Positions 11,836-24,890 of a DNA stretch of 64,000 bases are shown here, piece by piece (position 1 is the stretch's first letter; each line of letters opens with the position of its first letter). A model generated the notes under the pieces. It saw only the letters and a program-made list of their open reading frames with translations. It searched no databases and was not told the origin of the DNA. The position numbers and the translations under genes were made by a program. The stretch is from Hedera helix (Eukaryota; Streptophyta; Magnoliopsida; Apiales; Araliaceae). The stretch spans positions 38,485,023 to 38,549,022 of the forward strand of contig OX359273.1 in the NCBI GenBank assembly GCA_947179155.2, read 5' to 3'.

Positions 11836-14800
11836 TTAGTTTTTCTCTTCATGTTCAGCATCTCCAGAAGTGCCTTCTGTTTCAGTAGGCTTCGCCACAT
11901 TGTTTAGATGACTTGTTTCAGACCTTGGAGTCTCATTCACGGTATCTGATGGGCGGGAAGGAGTGGAGGTCAAATCAGCATCTTCTGATTTTGGTGATCC
12001 TCTGACATTACTTTTGCCCAAATCTATTGACTCGCTAGTGGAAGATGGAGACGCATCTGCTGTATAGGGCTCAACATAATCAGTATGAGACTCGGACACC
12101 ACTTGAGACTCCTCAATTGCTAAGACTGGTGGCCTATCTGCAGTCGAAGGTTCAGCAGAATCAGTACTTGCATCTGATGGTTCAACAGAATCTGTAGCTT
12201 CCTTAGATGGTTCAACAGAATCTAGAGTTGCACCAGACAGTTCAGCAGAATCTGGAATCGGATTAGATGATTCAATTGAATCTGGATTTGCAATGGCTGA
12301 TTCGGCAGAATCTTGAGTTGCATCAGTCGGTTGAACAGAATCTGAACTCTCTCTCCATTCAACCCATTCAGGTGGCTTTTCAATCTCGGCCCCTGATTCC
12401 CTTGAACCTTTGGACAGATCGTCAAGTAAGGGACTATCTAAAGACATTTGATGTTCGGGCACTTCAGATGTTGCAGCATCTACCAAGTCATCAACAATAA
12501 CCTCATCATCGCCATCCCCATCAATGACACCGGTTTCCTCGGTATTTAATGAAGGTGAAGCAACTGGACCAGTTGTAAGCTCTTTAACTATTCTATCATC
12601 CTCAAAAGCAAACCAGTTGGAATTTGTAAAAAGCGATCCGCTGAAAGCCAAATAGGGGGGGAAAAAGGCATTAACCATGTCCAATGACTGAAAGATACTA
12701 TCAGCAATATCAGAAAGTTGAGCACTCAAACAGTTCAAGCAAGTAGACTATTAAATGAATCAGAACTAACAGACTTGATCTAATAATTAAAGCTAAGGTG
12801 TCCTCAGAAGTGCTCTTCTACATAGTCGAAAGGAGCAGGGGATAATATTTTAAAGCTAAAGAACAATCAAAACTAAAAAACATCATGATCTACCAGTTAA
12901 AAATGTACTTGTTCTCTAATGCTTGCAATATCATGCATAAATACCTCCAATAAAGATCCAATGCAACACACAAAATAAATAGTTTCCATTTAACATATAA
13001 ATAGGATTGATGTACCTTTCGCGATCATCTCCCAGCCGAAGGGAAGATATGACGACTTCGGCAGATTCATCATCAAAGTAGACATCCTGCCAAAATGGAT
13101 GGCAAGAAATCATACATATATCATAAAAATCATATTATGTCACACAAACAACAGTTTCAAAAATTTACAAAGAGGTAGTGCAATCGAAGCACAATTGCAA
13201 ACATAGGCAAAACATAATTCACTTCCACATCCACAAAAAACTTGAAAATGAACAAGCTAACACCTTGTTAGGATACAAGATAAATGTACCATATCCCCTC
13301 GAGCTAAAGCCTAAATTGACAAGGGAAAAAATATTCCTTTCAACTTATACCTTTATAAGATTAAATACTAAATTCCAACTTTATTTGACTAATCCAACCT
13401 CTATATCACCATCCCCCCCCCCCCCCCAAAAAAAAAACACACACACACACACACTGTTATCATAACTGGAGCCTAAATCCTACATCCTCCATTAACTTCT
13501 GGTGTCACAGAAACCTGGTCATAAGCAGCCCCAATAACCCGTGTTTAATTTTTGGGTGCTCCTTGGTTAATTTAAGGTGTTTTCTACGGGTAATTTGGCA
13601 TTGGAATGAAGTGGCTGCATGTGGTATTTTTTGACCCCTAAGTGACATTGGTATACATCCTATATGCATGGGTTCCACCCCCTTTTGGTGACTTTTTTTT
13701 AACATTTCATGGAGAGGTTGGATATTGTTTCTCCACGGAATGTCTTTTAGGTATATTTGCATAGACAATACCATTGCGTGTGCAATAATATTCCATAGAT
13801 ATTCACAATCGCAAGAGCATCTCAAAACCTAATATATTTAATGCCTCTAGGTGCAAGACCCAATATTACGGGATCTTGACCTCTTCCCTAATCCCCTTGA
13901 GGAGCCTGGGTGAGGTCAAGGTTTGAGCATGCACCACAATTTAGTGTTCATTTGCAGATCAAATATATAAATAGTGAAAGTAAGTAGATCGATATTTATC
14001 TAAACATTTAAAGGCATGAGACAATTCACAGGACATAAAGAAGAAAATGAACAACACAGTATTTCAGGAGCTATGGTCTTTGAATTTTGATGCAAATGAC
14101 CACCCATAAATTTATTTAATTGATAATACAAAAGGAAATGAGGTTCATCACTGAAGACCAACTATAACACACCTCATCATCTCGTTCCAGTGAGCCATGA
14201 GCCTGAACCAGCAAAAACATAAAATGTGTTAAAAAATAAAAGGTATAATCAATAATTTAAAATGTCGTCCTGAAAAATTTAGACAGTTTCACATTACCCT
14301 TCATGGGCCTCAATTACACAATTAAATAATCAAAATCAATATGTTTGTGGTCACATTGATGCCCCCTCACGACCTAACACATTTAAAAATTCATGTGTAA
14401 AATGGAAATGTAAATGCAACTGAAACTTCAAACGTGAAATGATTTTGGATCAAGAAAATGGAATGTCATCAAAAGTAGGACAAGGTAGTAGAAAATGATT
14501 GATGATAACAACAAAAATTACATTTACAACATATTTTAACAAGGATCACTAAAAAGACAAAGATATTGTGAAAAGCTAGAGATCAAAAGTAATGGCCTTT
14601 CAACCAAAGCTAATATAAGATCACACAAAACATGTTTGACATTAAATCGAATTTATCTCATCCTTGAGCTTGAAAATTCATAGAGACTAATAAGCTCGTA
14701 TCGCTTTATATTTTTAGTTGCCAAGGTAGCAGGAGACCTACATAATCAAGTAACATTCTCTGTTCTGCATCATTTTTTTAGCTTACAAAAGTCGCAGTAA

Positions 14801-17800
14801 TAGTAACCAAAATGTGGTTATCAGATGACTAAAATGAAAGATCAAGCTAATACTTCCACCAACTACAATCTCATAATTTATAGAGTGCAGGCGAACTCAT
14901 CAGTAGTAGATTTGTTTTGTGTAATGTGGTAGGAATTCCATGCAAGGAAAGACCTAGGTACTATTTCCAAAAAGATGCCATAATCGTAAAAAGAATGCAG
15001 ATGAATATTCTATAACATTGTTGCAGTCTTGAAATTTTTGTTCAAAAGTTTATTTTTTTCAGTCTCATACTTTTTTCCTCTTTAATATACTTTTTCTTCT
15101 CTCCACTGCTTCTTAAATTAAGACTTCGCTTGACCTCCTCTTCATGATCCAAATCTTTAAGTACATTAGCCCAAGTTGACATTCACCTTGGGATCAGCCA
15201 ACTCAAAGGGTACCATCGCAACCATGGAGTCATAGGTAAGAGGAATTTATTGCTAGTTACGCACTTAATCTCATTGACCAATGTCCCTGTTTATTCATAA
15301 TTCTATGTCACACAAAATCATCCTCTTTCTCCCAGTAGAACTTGTATTGCTTCAAATGATTGTTTTGTTCCATATAATAAAAGTGATAAATTTTAGTATT
15401 GATATTTAAAATTTATTCATAAGGTGCTAAAGGAGGCCAACATCCCGGTAACACGGACAGTACCTCTTCGTTGTCATCATTGCTATATATACCATATCGA
15501 AAGGCTTGGCTTAGATTGTTTGCTAGAGCTGCAACATCATAATCTCTGTCTTGGTAATCATCATCGTCACTGTCCCTAGTCCGGTCCTGTAGTGCCGTGG
15601 GCCTCCTGTTACAGTCGATGAAATCATATACATATAAAATTAAAAAAATAAAGAAGAAAACATCAGGTTACCAATTTGAACAAAGAAGATAATCATATGA
15701 TTTCTCAAAAACAAATATCTAAGAAGTTGTTACAGAAAAACTAAAGATGGTCTGAAACCAAAACTACAAATTCGAGAACATGACATTTTAGATTTTTCAA
15801 TATGAATTGATCCAAATCATTCACTTACAAATCTGAAGCAGTAAACCAAGGTTTACAACCGGATAAAATCTACTCCCATGTTCTCATGGCAAACATGTGC
15901 AAATATCTAAGGTGTTCACAAACTGAAAAAAATACAATATGCAATACCACTGTAGAGGTCATTTCTAAACTTACCCACTGTGCATCTAACTAATCAAGGT
16001 AGACGAAATGGCAGTGACAGCAACCCCCTTCTAAATGAAAACATAGATATGAAAAGCTAAAAAATGAAATTAATATATACAAATATCTAATATTTTTAGC
16101 AAACAACTCCCTCCTGTTTTAAGTAACACACAAGCACCCATATCCCATTTAAACTTCAACCATACACTTCCCTGTTGTGATGACATGAGATACAACTCGA
16201 GCTAAAAACTGAGATAAAACAAATTTCGGGGCCTGCATCTCCACCATGCATTCATCCAATGCATTATGCAAACAAAACACTACGGTAGAGTGCAAAACTT
16301 TTTTCCCCAAGTATCATCATAATGCAACTGTAGACATACATATATCATAAATATTTTTTTTTGGTAAGTTAAATATTTCACAAAATATGGCACAAATTTA
16401 TCAATTAATTCTTTCAGAACATTAGTTAACAATAATAACCAAAATTATAATTGAGGTACACCCACCCACAAGCCCACTGGTAGACATTTTCCAATGTGTT
16501 GCGCTTGAGCAGTTCATTTGAATACCAATCTGCCCATTCACTATTTTCCTGTCAAAGAAAGACCGCATACTTAAAGCTTACAAAGTTCGAGAAATACAGA
16601 AGTTAAAAACAATAAGTTGCCTGAATACTCTCTGTTAGTGTGCGAGTGTGTATGAGAGCGCACGCATATAATGGCAAACAAATACATATAGCCAGACAAG
16701 CTCACGCAGAAACCAGTAAAAATAAACACTTTCATATAATATGGAATAGACAACCACAATGCAAATATAATCGGAAGCCAAAAATCATTAATGTTACAGA
16801 TAAGTAAATATATAGAAACAAGGGATTTTAACATCAATCATCAAGAACAAACTTGATTCCCTTGGGCTATGTTTGGATGTCAAGAATCTTGAACAGGAAC
16901 ATGATTCTCACCAAAATTAAAATACAGAAAATTAGGGGCGTTTGTTTGCTTAAATTGGCAGAACAGTAAGATTTGAAACTTTCCCATGAGACAAAATCCT
17001 GTAAAAATTGCAAGATGTGACATGAGGGTAAATGTTTCCAGCAAGAAAATAGAGGCTACATTTTCCCATGACACACAAACACACATGGGGAAAAAACAGT
17101 TATATTACTTCTTTTCCTTTCCTTAAGTATCCTGTCCCGACAATCAAACGCAGCCTTGTGGACTTATCTCTTAATGATTTATGTTAGAGCACCTTCGTGG
17201 TAGTTAGGTTAAAGAAAAATTTCAACGAGTTATCATGCAGCACATTGAGTACTGAAAATTTTCAACCCTACAAACAAAAAGTTTTGAGTAAAAACCTGCA
17301 GAAATGCCTGTATGCCACCATTGTTATTATTCCCCAATTGAATAAGCTTGTTAGATATACGTGTAATGTGTCCAATATTTCCTATCCTGGGAGGTGATCT
17401 CCCTTTAGCAGGGACAGTTGGCTGCAAGACACGTTCAATCTTATTAAAAATAACCATATTGATTCAAGACATGTAACCTGAAAAAGATATCATTACAGTG
17501 ATATGTGTGCTATTTACATAAATTACATTTTAAAGAATAAATAGCAACAAATTACAGTAATACACACGTTATATATATATATTCCTTATATTATATAAGA
17601 ACTGATTACCACCTTGCTTATTTCAGCGGCCAGTGTGGAATTTTTCTCAGCTTCAAGAATTTTCCCAACAAGATTACAGTCGTGGAGGAGATGTTCAATA
17701 AGTGGAGCATTTTTGCTCTCCAAGCAAGACAAAATTATCTGTTCTACATGATGATGCATGAAGTTATTGTATGGATACCTACAGTTATGTAGAAACCAAG

Positions 17801-20800
17801 TAAGATTACAAAGAATTTTTTTTCCACTCTATATAATGAAACAAGTAGATAAGATATATCAGTGGGGTCCTTACTGAAAAAATAATTCCAAAATACGGTT
17901 AATTGCGCCAAGGCGGATCAATTCATTCTCAGCAGCTTCACTACTGACAGTCACTAAGACTGAGATGAACTCTATAATCTGAAAGTTCCATTTGATTGAA
18001 AATTAGAATAGAGTAACATTTATCTCTGGTAAGCTAATGACCATGAAACCACCCATATAACTTAACCACTATCAAAACAATAAGCAAATTCATTATTTTT
18101 TATTGTTGTATTTTTTGAAGACGGTGGAAGCCCGTTCCCTTAGGTGTGCACGAAATAAACCACCAGGTGCACACAATACCCCACCAACCACGTACACAGC
18201 ACAATCTTATAGTAAACTATGAGTGGGTGGACCCAAGTAGATCATTTTCATTGCAAAGTATTTAAACCATGGAGATTTGACTTGAAATACACTTATCAGT
18301 CACTACCGCTTGAGCAAATTCATTTTTATTATTTACAGGACAATTTACTCATCGAATGGCAATAAATATGATTTCCCTCATGCCAATTGTATAAAGATTA
18401 CCTTCAGACGATGTTTCCCAAGTGGCGGATGCAACTTTCCATACGTTGTTACCAACACATTTTCCTCCGACGAGACATCCAAAAGCTTGAGCAAATCACC
18501 TGCTTGGAGAGAACCAACAAAATGTGCAGGTCCTCGTGAAGTCACAATGCCATAATATCTCACTTTCAAACACAGATTTCTCTCCACCCCACACCAGAAG
18601 CATATAAGGTATAATCAATTAAAAAATAAACACTTATAAAATCTTTTCGAATAAATATAGGAAATCTAGAGCAGAAACAAAACAATGTGTCACAAATTTC
18701 CACAGTTGTGAAGTATTATTTGCCCACATGTTCACCATACATGCCATAGGTAGAAGGGAGTCAGATCCAACATACCAGCATAAAATACTAGCAAAAACCA
18801 TGAAATACTAAGTAAAAACACTTCTTAAAATACGATAGTAATTATTCATTAAACAAGGAATCATACAGGCCGTACTAACATAATGATGAGAACATTGTGC
18901 AACATATCCAGAGGTCTTCTTTATGAGGGTGGAGAGCATTGCTATCACACACAGAAACAAAGTAAATATCATGCAAGTTGAACTTACCTAGACTTTCCAG
19001 CATGCCTTCCACTGTCTCAGGATTAGCAATCACTAAAGATCCATGAGTCACTTGGCGATTGTATGTATAATATGTTCCAAGTGATAGCCTCTTAGGGTCT
19101 AACAAAGATATGCATACAGACAATGAGTGTACCAATACAGATTTTGGTCGTGAGTCTTCAAGAGCATGACAAAATAATCTTCCTATAAAACTGCGGAAGC
19201 ACAGATAAACAAATATGTGTTTACTAGATGATTGAGGCAAGGTAATTATACTATTAGCTGTGTACTTCCGATCAAGATATAAAACAGATGCTACCTTGGC
19301 CCGGAGATTTTAGCAGCTAACCCTGGTGGAGCATACCGAGTTATTGCGCAAAGTGTTTCTGCTGCATTGGCATGCACTTCAGGAGAATCCTGTAATATCA
19401 TGTTCAAAAGTTACTAAAACCATATCATAGGTTCAAAAGTTACTAAAACCATATCATAAGTACGTAAAAGCTTAACCAATAACTGAACTTGACTCTTTTT
19501 ATGATTGCTAATAATAATTCAACTTCACTTTCAAACATCAGGGTTTCTGGCATTCATAGTCAGTCTGCTATAAATCAACAATCATGGATAATCAGTCATC
19601 TTAATATACTTCTAACATCAAATAATGAGCAAAGTAACTCAAATGTGCACATTCGTGATGGATGTGGATCTTATTTTTGAATTCAAAACCGATAATTGAC
19701 CAAAACACTTTCTCTGGAGCCACTTTGTGGACTATTACAGTGAGAGGGAACGGGAGTGCACGTACAAAAGAGATATACACAATGACAAGGTCAAAAATCA
19801 GAGATAATTTATACTTGATGCAAAGCTCAAAAGCTGAACACAAAACACGGAGACAAACACTTTCTCTGGCCAAAAGTCATTAAACAGGTCCAATAACATA
19901 TATTTTCGGGTATATATCTAACTCTGTTAGAAACTTTCTAAATCAAGATATTAGATCAAAGATGCAACTTACTGACGAGCTGAACTTATCCACAACCATC
20001 TCTAATACATCTGTCTCTTCCAACCACTGCATTGAGTCCACGTAGTTGGTGTAAAGATGTTCATCAGCACCTATCAAGCGAATCAAAACCTAACCAAAGG
20101 GGAATGTGTTAGCAAGTTTTTAATCACATACAGGAAACTATGCAAACAATTGCTTGACAACAAACCTCCATGATGGATGTAGTACCAATTAGATCAACCA
20201 GCTTCCTTATGACGTCCTGATGAGCCTACATAAATGCTTAATGGAGCAATCAGCCCTTACTCTCATCACATGTAAAAAGCAAGCAGAAAGCTAGTACCAA
20301 ATATTATAATATTCAGCACTATTTACTGGTAGCATAATCTAAAAAGAATTATTTTACTATATATGTATAATTCATTTCTACTATTTTGATAAGTCATGAC
20401 CATAAACGACCAGACATGTCTGATACCCTGTATACTACATGTCTGATACCCTGTATACTACATCATAAAACGGATTACTACTATAAAACCCAATGATTGT
20501 GTCATGCTAAAATCTTAAAAGTCCTCATTTTCTTACTTCAGTAACTAAAAGTAAAGTATTCTCTTAGCATAGTATACTAATACAGTTATCCAAGCATAAA
20601 ATTCTCCACTTTTTAACCTTTACAATTAGTGTGTCAGCATCAATTCCATATCAATGACCATGTTTATCTGTTACTCTATAAGCCTATGTATGTCAGCAAG
20701 AGAGAAAAAAGAATAAAAAGAAAAGATAGTGCAACAGGCATGAAAAGGTGTACCCCTGGTGGATCTAGACACATTTATTTACAAACACATTGAACTAGAT

Positions 20801-20916
20801 CATGCTTAAACTTACAGAAATTGCTTGTTTCTTTGGTAATGGTACGGAACACAAGATTAAAGAAATTACAAAGGATACCACACATGGACAGAGTAAATTT
20901 TCTACTTGAACCGCCC

Positions 20917-20976
<60 letters not shown>

Positions 20977-23900
20977 ACACCATCTTGTCACCCCTCAATG
21001 TAACATATTCAATCATCCACTTAAAAAATATGAAAAGGAATATTCCAGTGACCTATATTACAACGAAGCATAGTAATTCTCATTAAAGAGATATGAAACC
21101 AAAAATATTGAAGTGTAGCACCCCAAAAAATAAAAAGTAATCCAAAATAAAGAAATTCTGCCATGTACATTATCATAATTCATAAATGCGTGTGTGCAAC
21201 TGTGTTTAGAGGTATATACACCACAATAATATACACTTCATCACATAAAAAAGGAATTTTGCAAAAGTAACTGAACAATAATATGGACTCACTCGAATAT
21301 AATTCATAAAAGAAGCTGTCTTCCGCAGCAACAGGCAGACGACGACCTAGCATATCAAATCAACGCATTAAAGATCAAAACAAGAATAATTGATATTGCC
21401 TTCCAAAGAGAAAGATGCGAGAAACCTAAAAAAAGCGGCAAAAAAATCCATTAATTCCTAACCAACAACATGAATGCTCTTTAAAATATATGTTGAAAAT
21501 AACAGCACTAGAGTAAAATAAAGGATACCTTGCTAAAGTAGCCGGCCAGAAGAGTACTATGGGGATGTTCTGGTTCCAAGAAGGAGAATAGCAAGTTCAT
21601 CAACTGTTTACCAATATATGTAAAATCAAACTGTATAAGTAGATTGTTCAAAGTTGTAAAGTAAATATCAAAGAACGAAAATAAATAAGCTAGACCTAGA
21701 ATATTAAAATTAGAATCTAATAACTTCTCACCTCCTCATCCTCTACCAATGCTTTTAGTATGATATCAACTTCACAAGTAAAAATTTCACAGGCAATAAA
21801 AGGAAACCTGTAGAAAAATTAATGAAAAATCTGTCGTTAGACATATATAGGCATAAGGATACAATCAATACTAATCCATCACAATATGCATCCCAGAGTA
21901 CAGAGGAGCATCTGGGTTACAAACTTTACATGACCGTGAATGGACACCTACTTAAAAGTTCGCCCGTTTTCAGCATCCTCAGGAGCTTCTTCCACTATGT
22001 ATCGAATTAATTGTTCTATTTGAGTTCTTTCTCGCAAACTGCAAAAAAATGGCCAGAGTGAAAAGAAAAAAAACACTAAAGATTACAAACTGACTAATAT
22101 TTATCAATTTAGCATAAAAGAACAGAAAGCGATCTTAAAATATTAAAATAATTTACTTATATGAGAAAAAAATTCATCAGACAAACTTTAGACATGTTTT
22201 CAGTCCACATTGCATGCTTGTTTAATTAAAACAACAGACCAAAAGAACATCATGTACTGGTAACAATACATCTCCTCTATATTAATACTAACAAAATAAA
22301 CGAAAATGATTTGCAAGGGAAATCCTAGATGATTCAAAAGTCCATAGACGCTTATCATATGAACCGGATAAAGAGTACAAATCAAGACCGACAGTCATCA
22401 AATTTATCAATGAAACAACAATGCAAAGATTACTTCAGTACCATCCAAATAGAGTTTTTAGCAATTATATGTTTTCAAGAAATTTCCATGCTACAGCCGA
22501 ATATGAAAGTTTAGTAAAGAATATAAATTAGAAACTATACAAAATCACAATCGCATGTGATTGCCTCAAACAATCACAATAAAGCGGGTCTTATATGAAA
22601 AATATAAAAACAAATCATGTAGCATTGAAGGGACAGCAGTGAGGAAAAACTCACGAAAAGCAACCATAGTTCAACCATAAAGAAGTACAGAGAATGAGAA
22701 GAATACAGGCTATAAATTATACTGAGAAAATTAATAAGGTTTCCTTACAAAATTTCCATGCTAAAGTAAATAGACAGTGTACTAACTATTGGATTTGATT
22801 GAGGTGCCTTACAAATTAATAAGGCGACTATTAATAGCTTTGCACTCTTGAATTATTTCATCCTCATCCAGAAGCTCCTCCAATGTAAAGTTATCCTTAT
22901 CCAAAATCGTCTCCACCTGTGATGGTATGAAATTAAAAAGACAAGCATGTCATATACAGTAATTACTTTAAACATTCAAATATGAAATCACAACATTCAA
23001 ATTTAGAATGGCATTATAACCAGGTGGTGGGGAACCGTCTCACGAAGAGATATATCTATCTCACGAAGAGATATTCTCGCACAGAGAATTACACAACTCA
23101 ATAATTCAATATTTCAATGTCTATAAAATAAAGAGTTTACAACCCTATTTATAATCAATCTCCTAAACAAGTATCCTAATCCAATTTGGATTCTAAAAGA
23201 TAAATATAAACTTAAATAAGGTAACTACAATTAATTAACATAAAACTCCTAATTAAAATACAACTCTAATTCATGGGTTGGGCTGCTTCCAAAGTCTCCT
23301 ATATTGTTCCAACCATGTTTCACGTTGAACCTGTCCTTGTCCTGCATCACCAGGTATGGTCTATTACATACATAAACCGGCAAGAAACTATGGTGTCTTT
23401 AAAAAGTGCAAGTGTGCGAACCGGTGATGCAGTTACACTGAAAAGTGAAAGTTCGTGTTCCAGCACAGTTAAGCGAAGACTGCCAAAAGGATGTATAATG
23501 GTATAGTCCTAATAAAAAACTTCTTTTGAAACTAAAACCAAACCAAGGATGCAGGACACAAGTTGTTTCAGCCATTTTTTGATTTGCTTTATTTCTTACT
23601 ATTCAATTCTTCCACAATAACATAAAATAACTGTGGGGTATTAACATCTTTTTCTTCAATAAAAGTAGCTAAACTCACCAAGTATGCTAAAAAAAGGATG
23701 TGGAACAACCCCTATAAACACTCAAATTAAAAAAGAGCAGCACTACCTACCAACCCGTATGTAATAGAATAAACCCAAGAAGTAGAAGATGGATACATAC
23801 CCCCAACTCTGTACAACCATATCAATGAGGGGGAAACAAATTCTGAAATGGGACCGGGCGTAAGAGATGCGGTGATACACATTGATAATAGCATTCATTA

Positions 23901-24664
23901 GGTAGACGAAAATATAAAACTAGTTATAATGTTAAATTTAATTTATGCTTATTTCAAATCTTTTAAGTTTACCTATTACATCCACAAATGCTTTATTTTT
24001 TTAGATGAATATATTTCACAATTGACTCCTATTTTTCGCATGAGGCTCACTGGCTGGAGAGGAGCTTGCTAGCGTAAGCTTTCCTCCCGTTAATCTTATT
24101 TTCACATCAAAATAAATAATTCATTTCATGATATTTATTTTTTTGACAAGTATATTAAAATTTTAAATACACAATGTCCATGAACTAGAACTTCTTAGTT
24201 CTATTCACCAAACAACCACTAGTGTGCTATAACAAAAAATAAATTATTCATTTCTTTACTAATAACTCCAGCGTTCTTATTCTTCAAAAGTTGAGTTGGT
24301 ATGCATACATAAATAATAAACCAACCACATAACCAAAAGAAATGAAATTAAAGAATCTCAAGCGCCAAGAAACCTCACATTACCAGTAGTACATTTACCA
24401 ATCTAAAGAGTAGACCTTAAACCAATAAATAGATGAACAAAATCCACTCAATTATCCTACTAGATCATAGGATTCAAAATGCCACTTCCTCTCAATTTTC
24501 CCATTTCTCGGGAACCAAATACTAATAGAAGAACTTCAAAATTTTCGTTTCGAACAGAAAGAAGAACTGGATCTAACTAAATAGTAATTCACAAAATATA
24601 CGCCATTGAAAATCAAATTACTCACCGGAGACGCAGTGGACAAACCCGTCATACGCCAAAACAT
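11836..24664 (-). CDS. SIT4/PP6 phosphatase-associated protein (SAPS domain)
   Basis: Plant homologue of yeast Sit4-associated proteins and animal PP6 regulatory subunits, which bind and direct a PP6-type Ser/Thr phosphatase; helical-repeat SAPS fold. Nineteen coding exons, 5' to 3': 24664-24626, 22916-22813, 22038-21952, 21807-21732, 21603-21529, 21346-21293, 20225-20166, 20089-19973, 19389-19295, 19190-18988, 18499-18402, 17978-17875, 17778-17613, 17421-17296, 16548-16466, 15605-15464, 14202-14173, 13086-13016, 12640-11836. All are GT-AG and frame-consistent: 844 aa. The N-terminus MFWRMTGLSTASP and following DKDNFTLEELLDEDEIIQE match plant SAPS proteins; the conserved helical region spans roughly residues 14-500, then an acidic linker (RDSDDDDYQDRDYD). 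The Ser/Glu-rich tail from about residue 577 is one exon containing a minisatellite. A 5' UTR intron (24832-24693) is likely. Intron 1 holds a solo LTR and intron 14 a MITE. Confidence 0.92.
12149..12348 (-). repeat. In-frame 30-bp minisatellite in the SAPS-protein tail
   Basis: Units start at 12149, 12179, 12209, 12239, 12269, 12299 and 12329, exactly 30 bases apart, each beginning like 'ggttcaacagaatct'. Translated on the minus strand they give a degenerate decapeptide ending DSVE/DSAE/DSIE (for example PSKEATDSVE, LSGATLDSVE), at about residues 674-741. The last unit is partial. The frame is kept throughout, so the array is coding and probably disordered. Confidence 0.92.
13413..13453. repeat. 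Poly-C (15) plus A tract and (CA)n in SAPS-gene intron 17
   Basis: Fifteen C residues (13413-13427) are followed by an A run and CA dinucleotides to about 13453. Length is likely to be polymorphic. Confidence 0.9.
16865..17155. mobile_element. Tourist-like (PIF/Harbinger) MITE in SAPS-gene intron 14
   Basis: The left end GGCTATGTTTGGATGTC pairs with the inverted right end GGCTGCGTTTGATTGTC, the familiar GGSCYTGTTTGG-type terminus of plant Tourist MITEs. The element is 291 bp, flanked by TTG on both sides (16862-16864 and 17156-17158). The usual TSD is TWA, so the TTG flank is slightly atypical. It lies between exons 14 and 15 and has no coding. Confidence 0.65.
20920..20976. repeat. Compound (TA)n(GA)n microsatellite in SAPS-gene intron 6
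   Basis: About 30 bases of TA repeat are followed directly by about 26 bases of GA repeat. Confidence 0.95.
23025..23349 (-). mobile_element. Solo LTR, 325 bp, in SAPS-gene intron 1
   Basis: On the plus strand the element begins TGGTGGGG and ends TGCATCA, flanked by a perfect 5-bp duplication CCAGG (23020-23024 and 23350-23354). Read on the minus strand it starts TGATGCAGG, carries a TATAAATAGGG promoter box at about 23140-23150 and ends CCACCA, so it is oriented antisense to the window. Length and TATA position suit a Copia-type LTR. No internal retrotransposon DNA or second LTR adjoins it. Confidence 0.8.
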
Positions 24665-24679
24665 CTTGAGACCCCGTTC

Positions 24680-24890
24680 GAACTGCAAGGATCTGCAAAG
24701 CGCGGCCCTAGAAGTGGAGAATCAACAATTTTTCTTGTCGATTGACAAACCCTAAAATTGGAGGGATTGGATCGATTGCTTCGAGGGTTACACAGAGAAA
24801 ACTAAATAGAGAGATGCAAATGAACAAAATACCTCTAATTTCGGGACGCCGGGAGTGTGTGTGAATTTGTGAGGAGTGAGAAAAATAATT
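24680..24890 (-). promoter_or_regulatory. 5' UTR, leader intron and promoter edge of the SAPS-domain gene
   Basis: On the minus strand a leader exon ends at a GAG|GTATTT donor (intron from 24832). Two CAG acceptors (exon from 24692 or 24682) precede the start codon at 24664. A telo-box-like AAACCCTAA lies within the leader intron on the plus strand, near 24747. Transcription probably starts near 24870-24890. Confidence 0.55.

Noticed and set aside
11136..11900. Minus-strand frames downstream of the SAPS gene
   Set aside because: They cover the hAT element end and the 3' UTR; neither resembles a protein and the true stop of the gene is at 11836-11838.
13505..13825. 106-codon minus-strand frame in SAPS-gene intron 17
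   Set aside because: It lies wholly inside an intron flanked by good splice sites and shows no domain I recognise; possibly an old repeat, but I could not delimit one.
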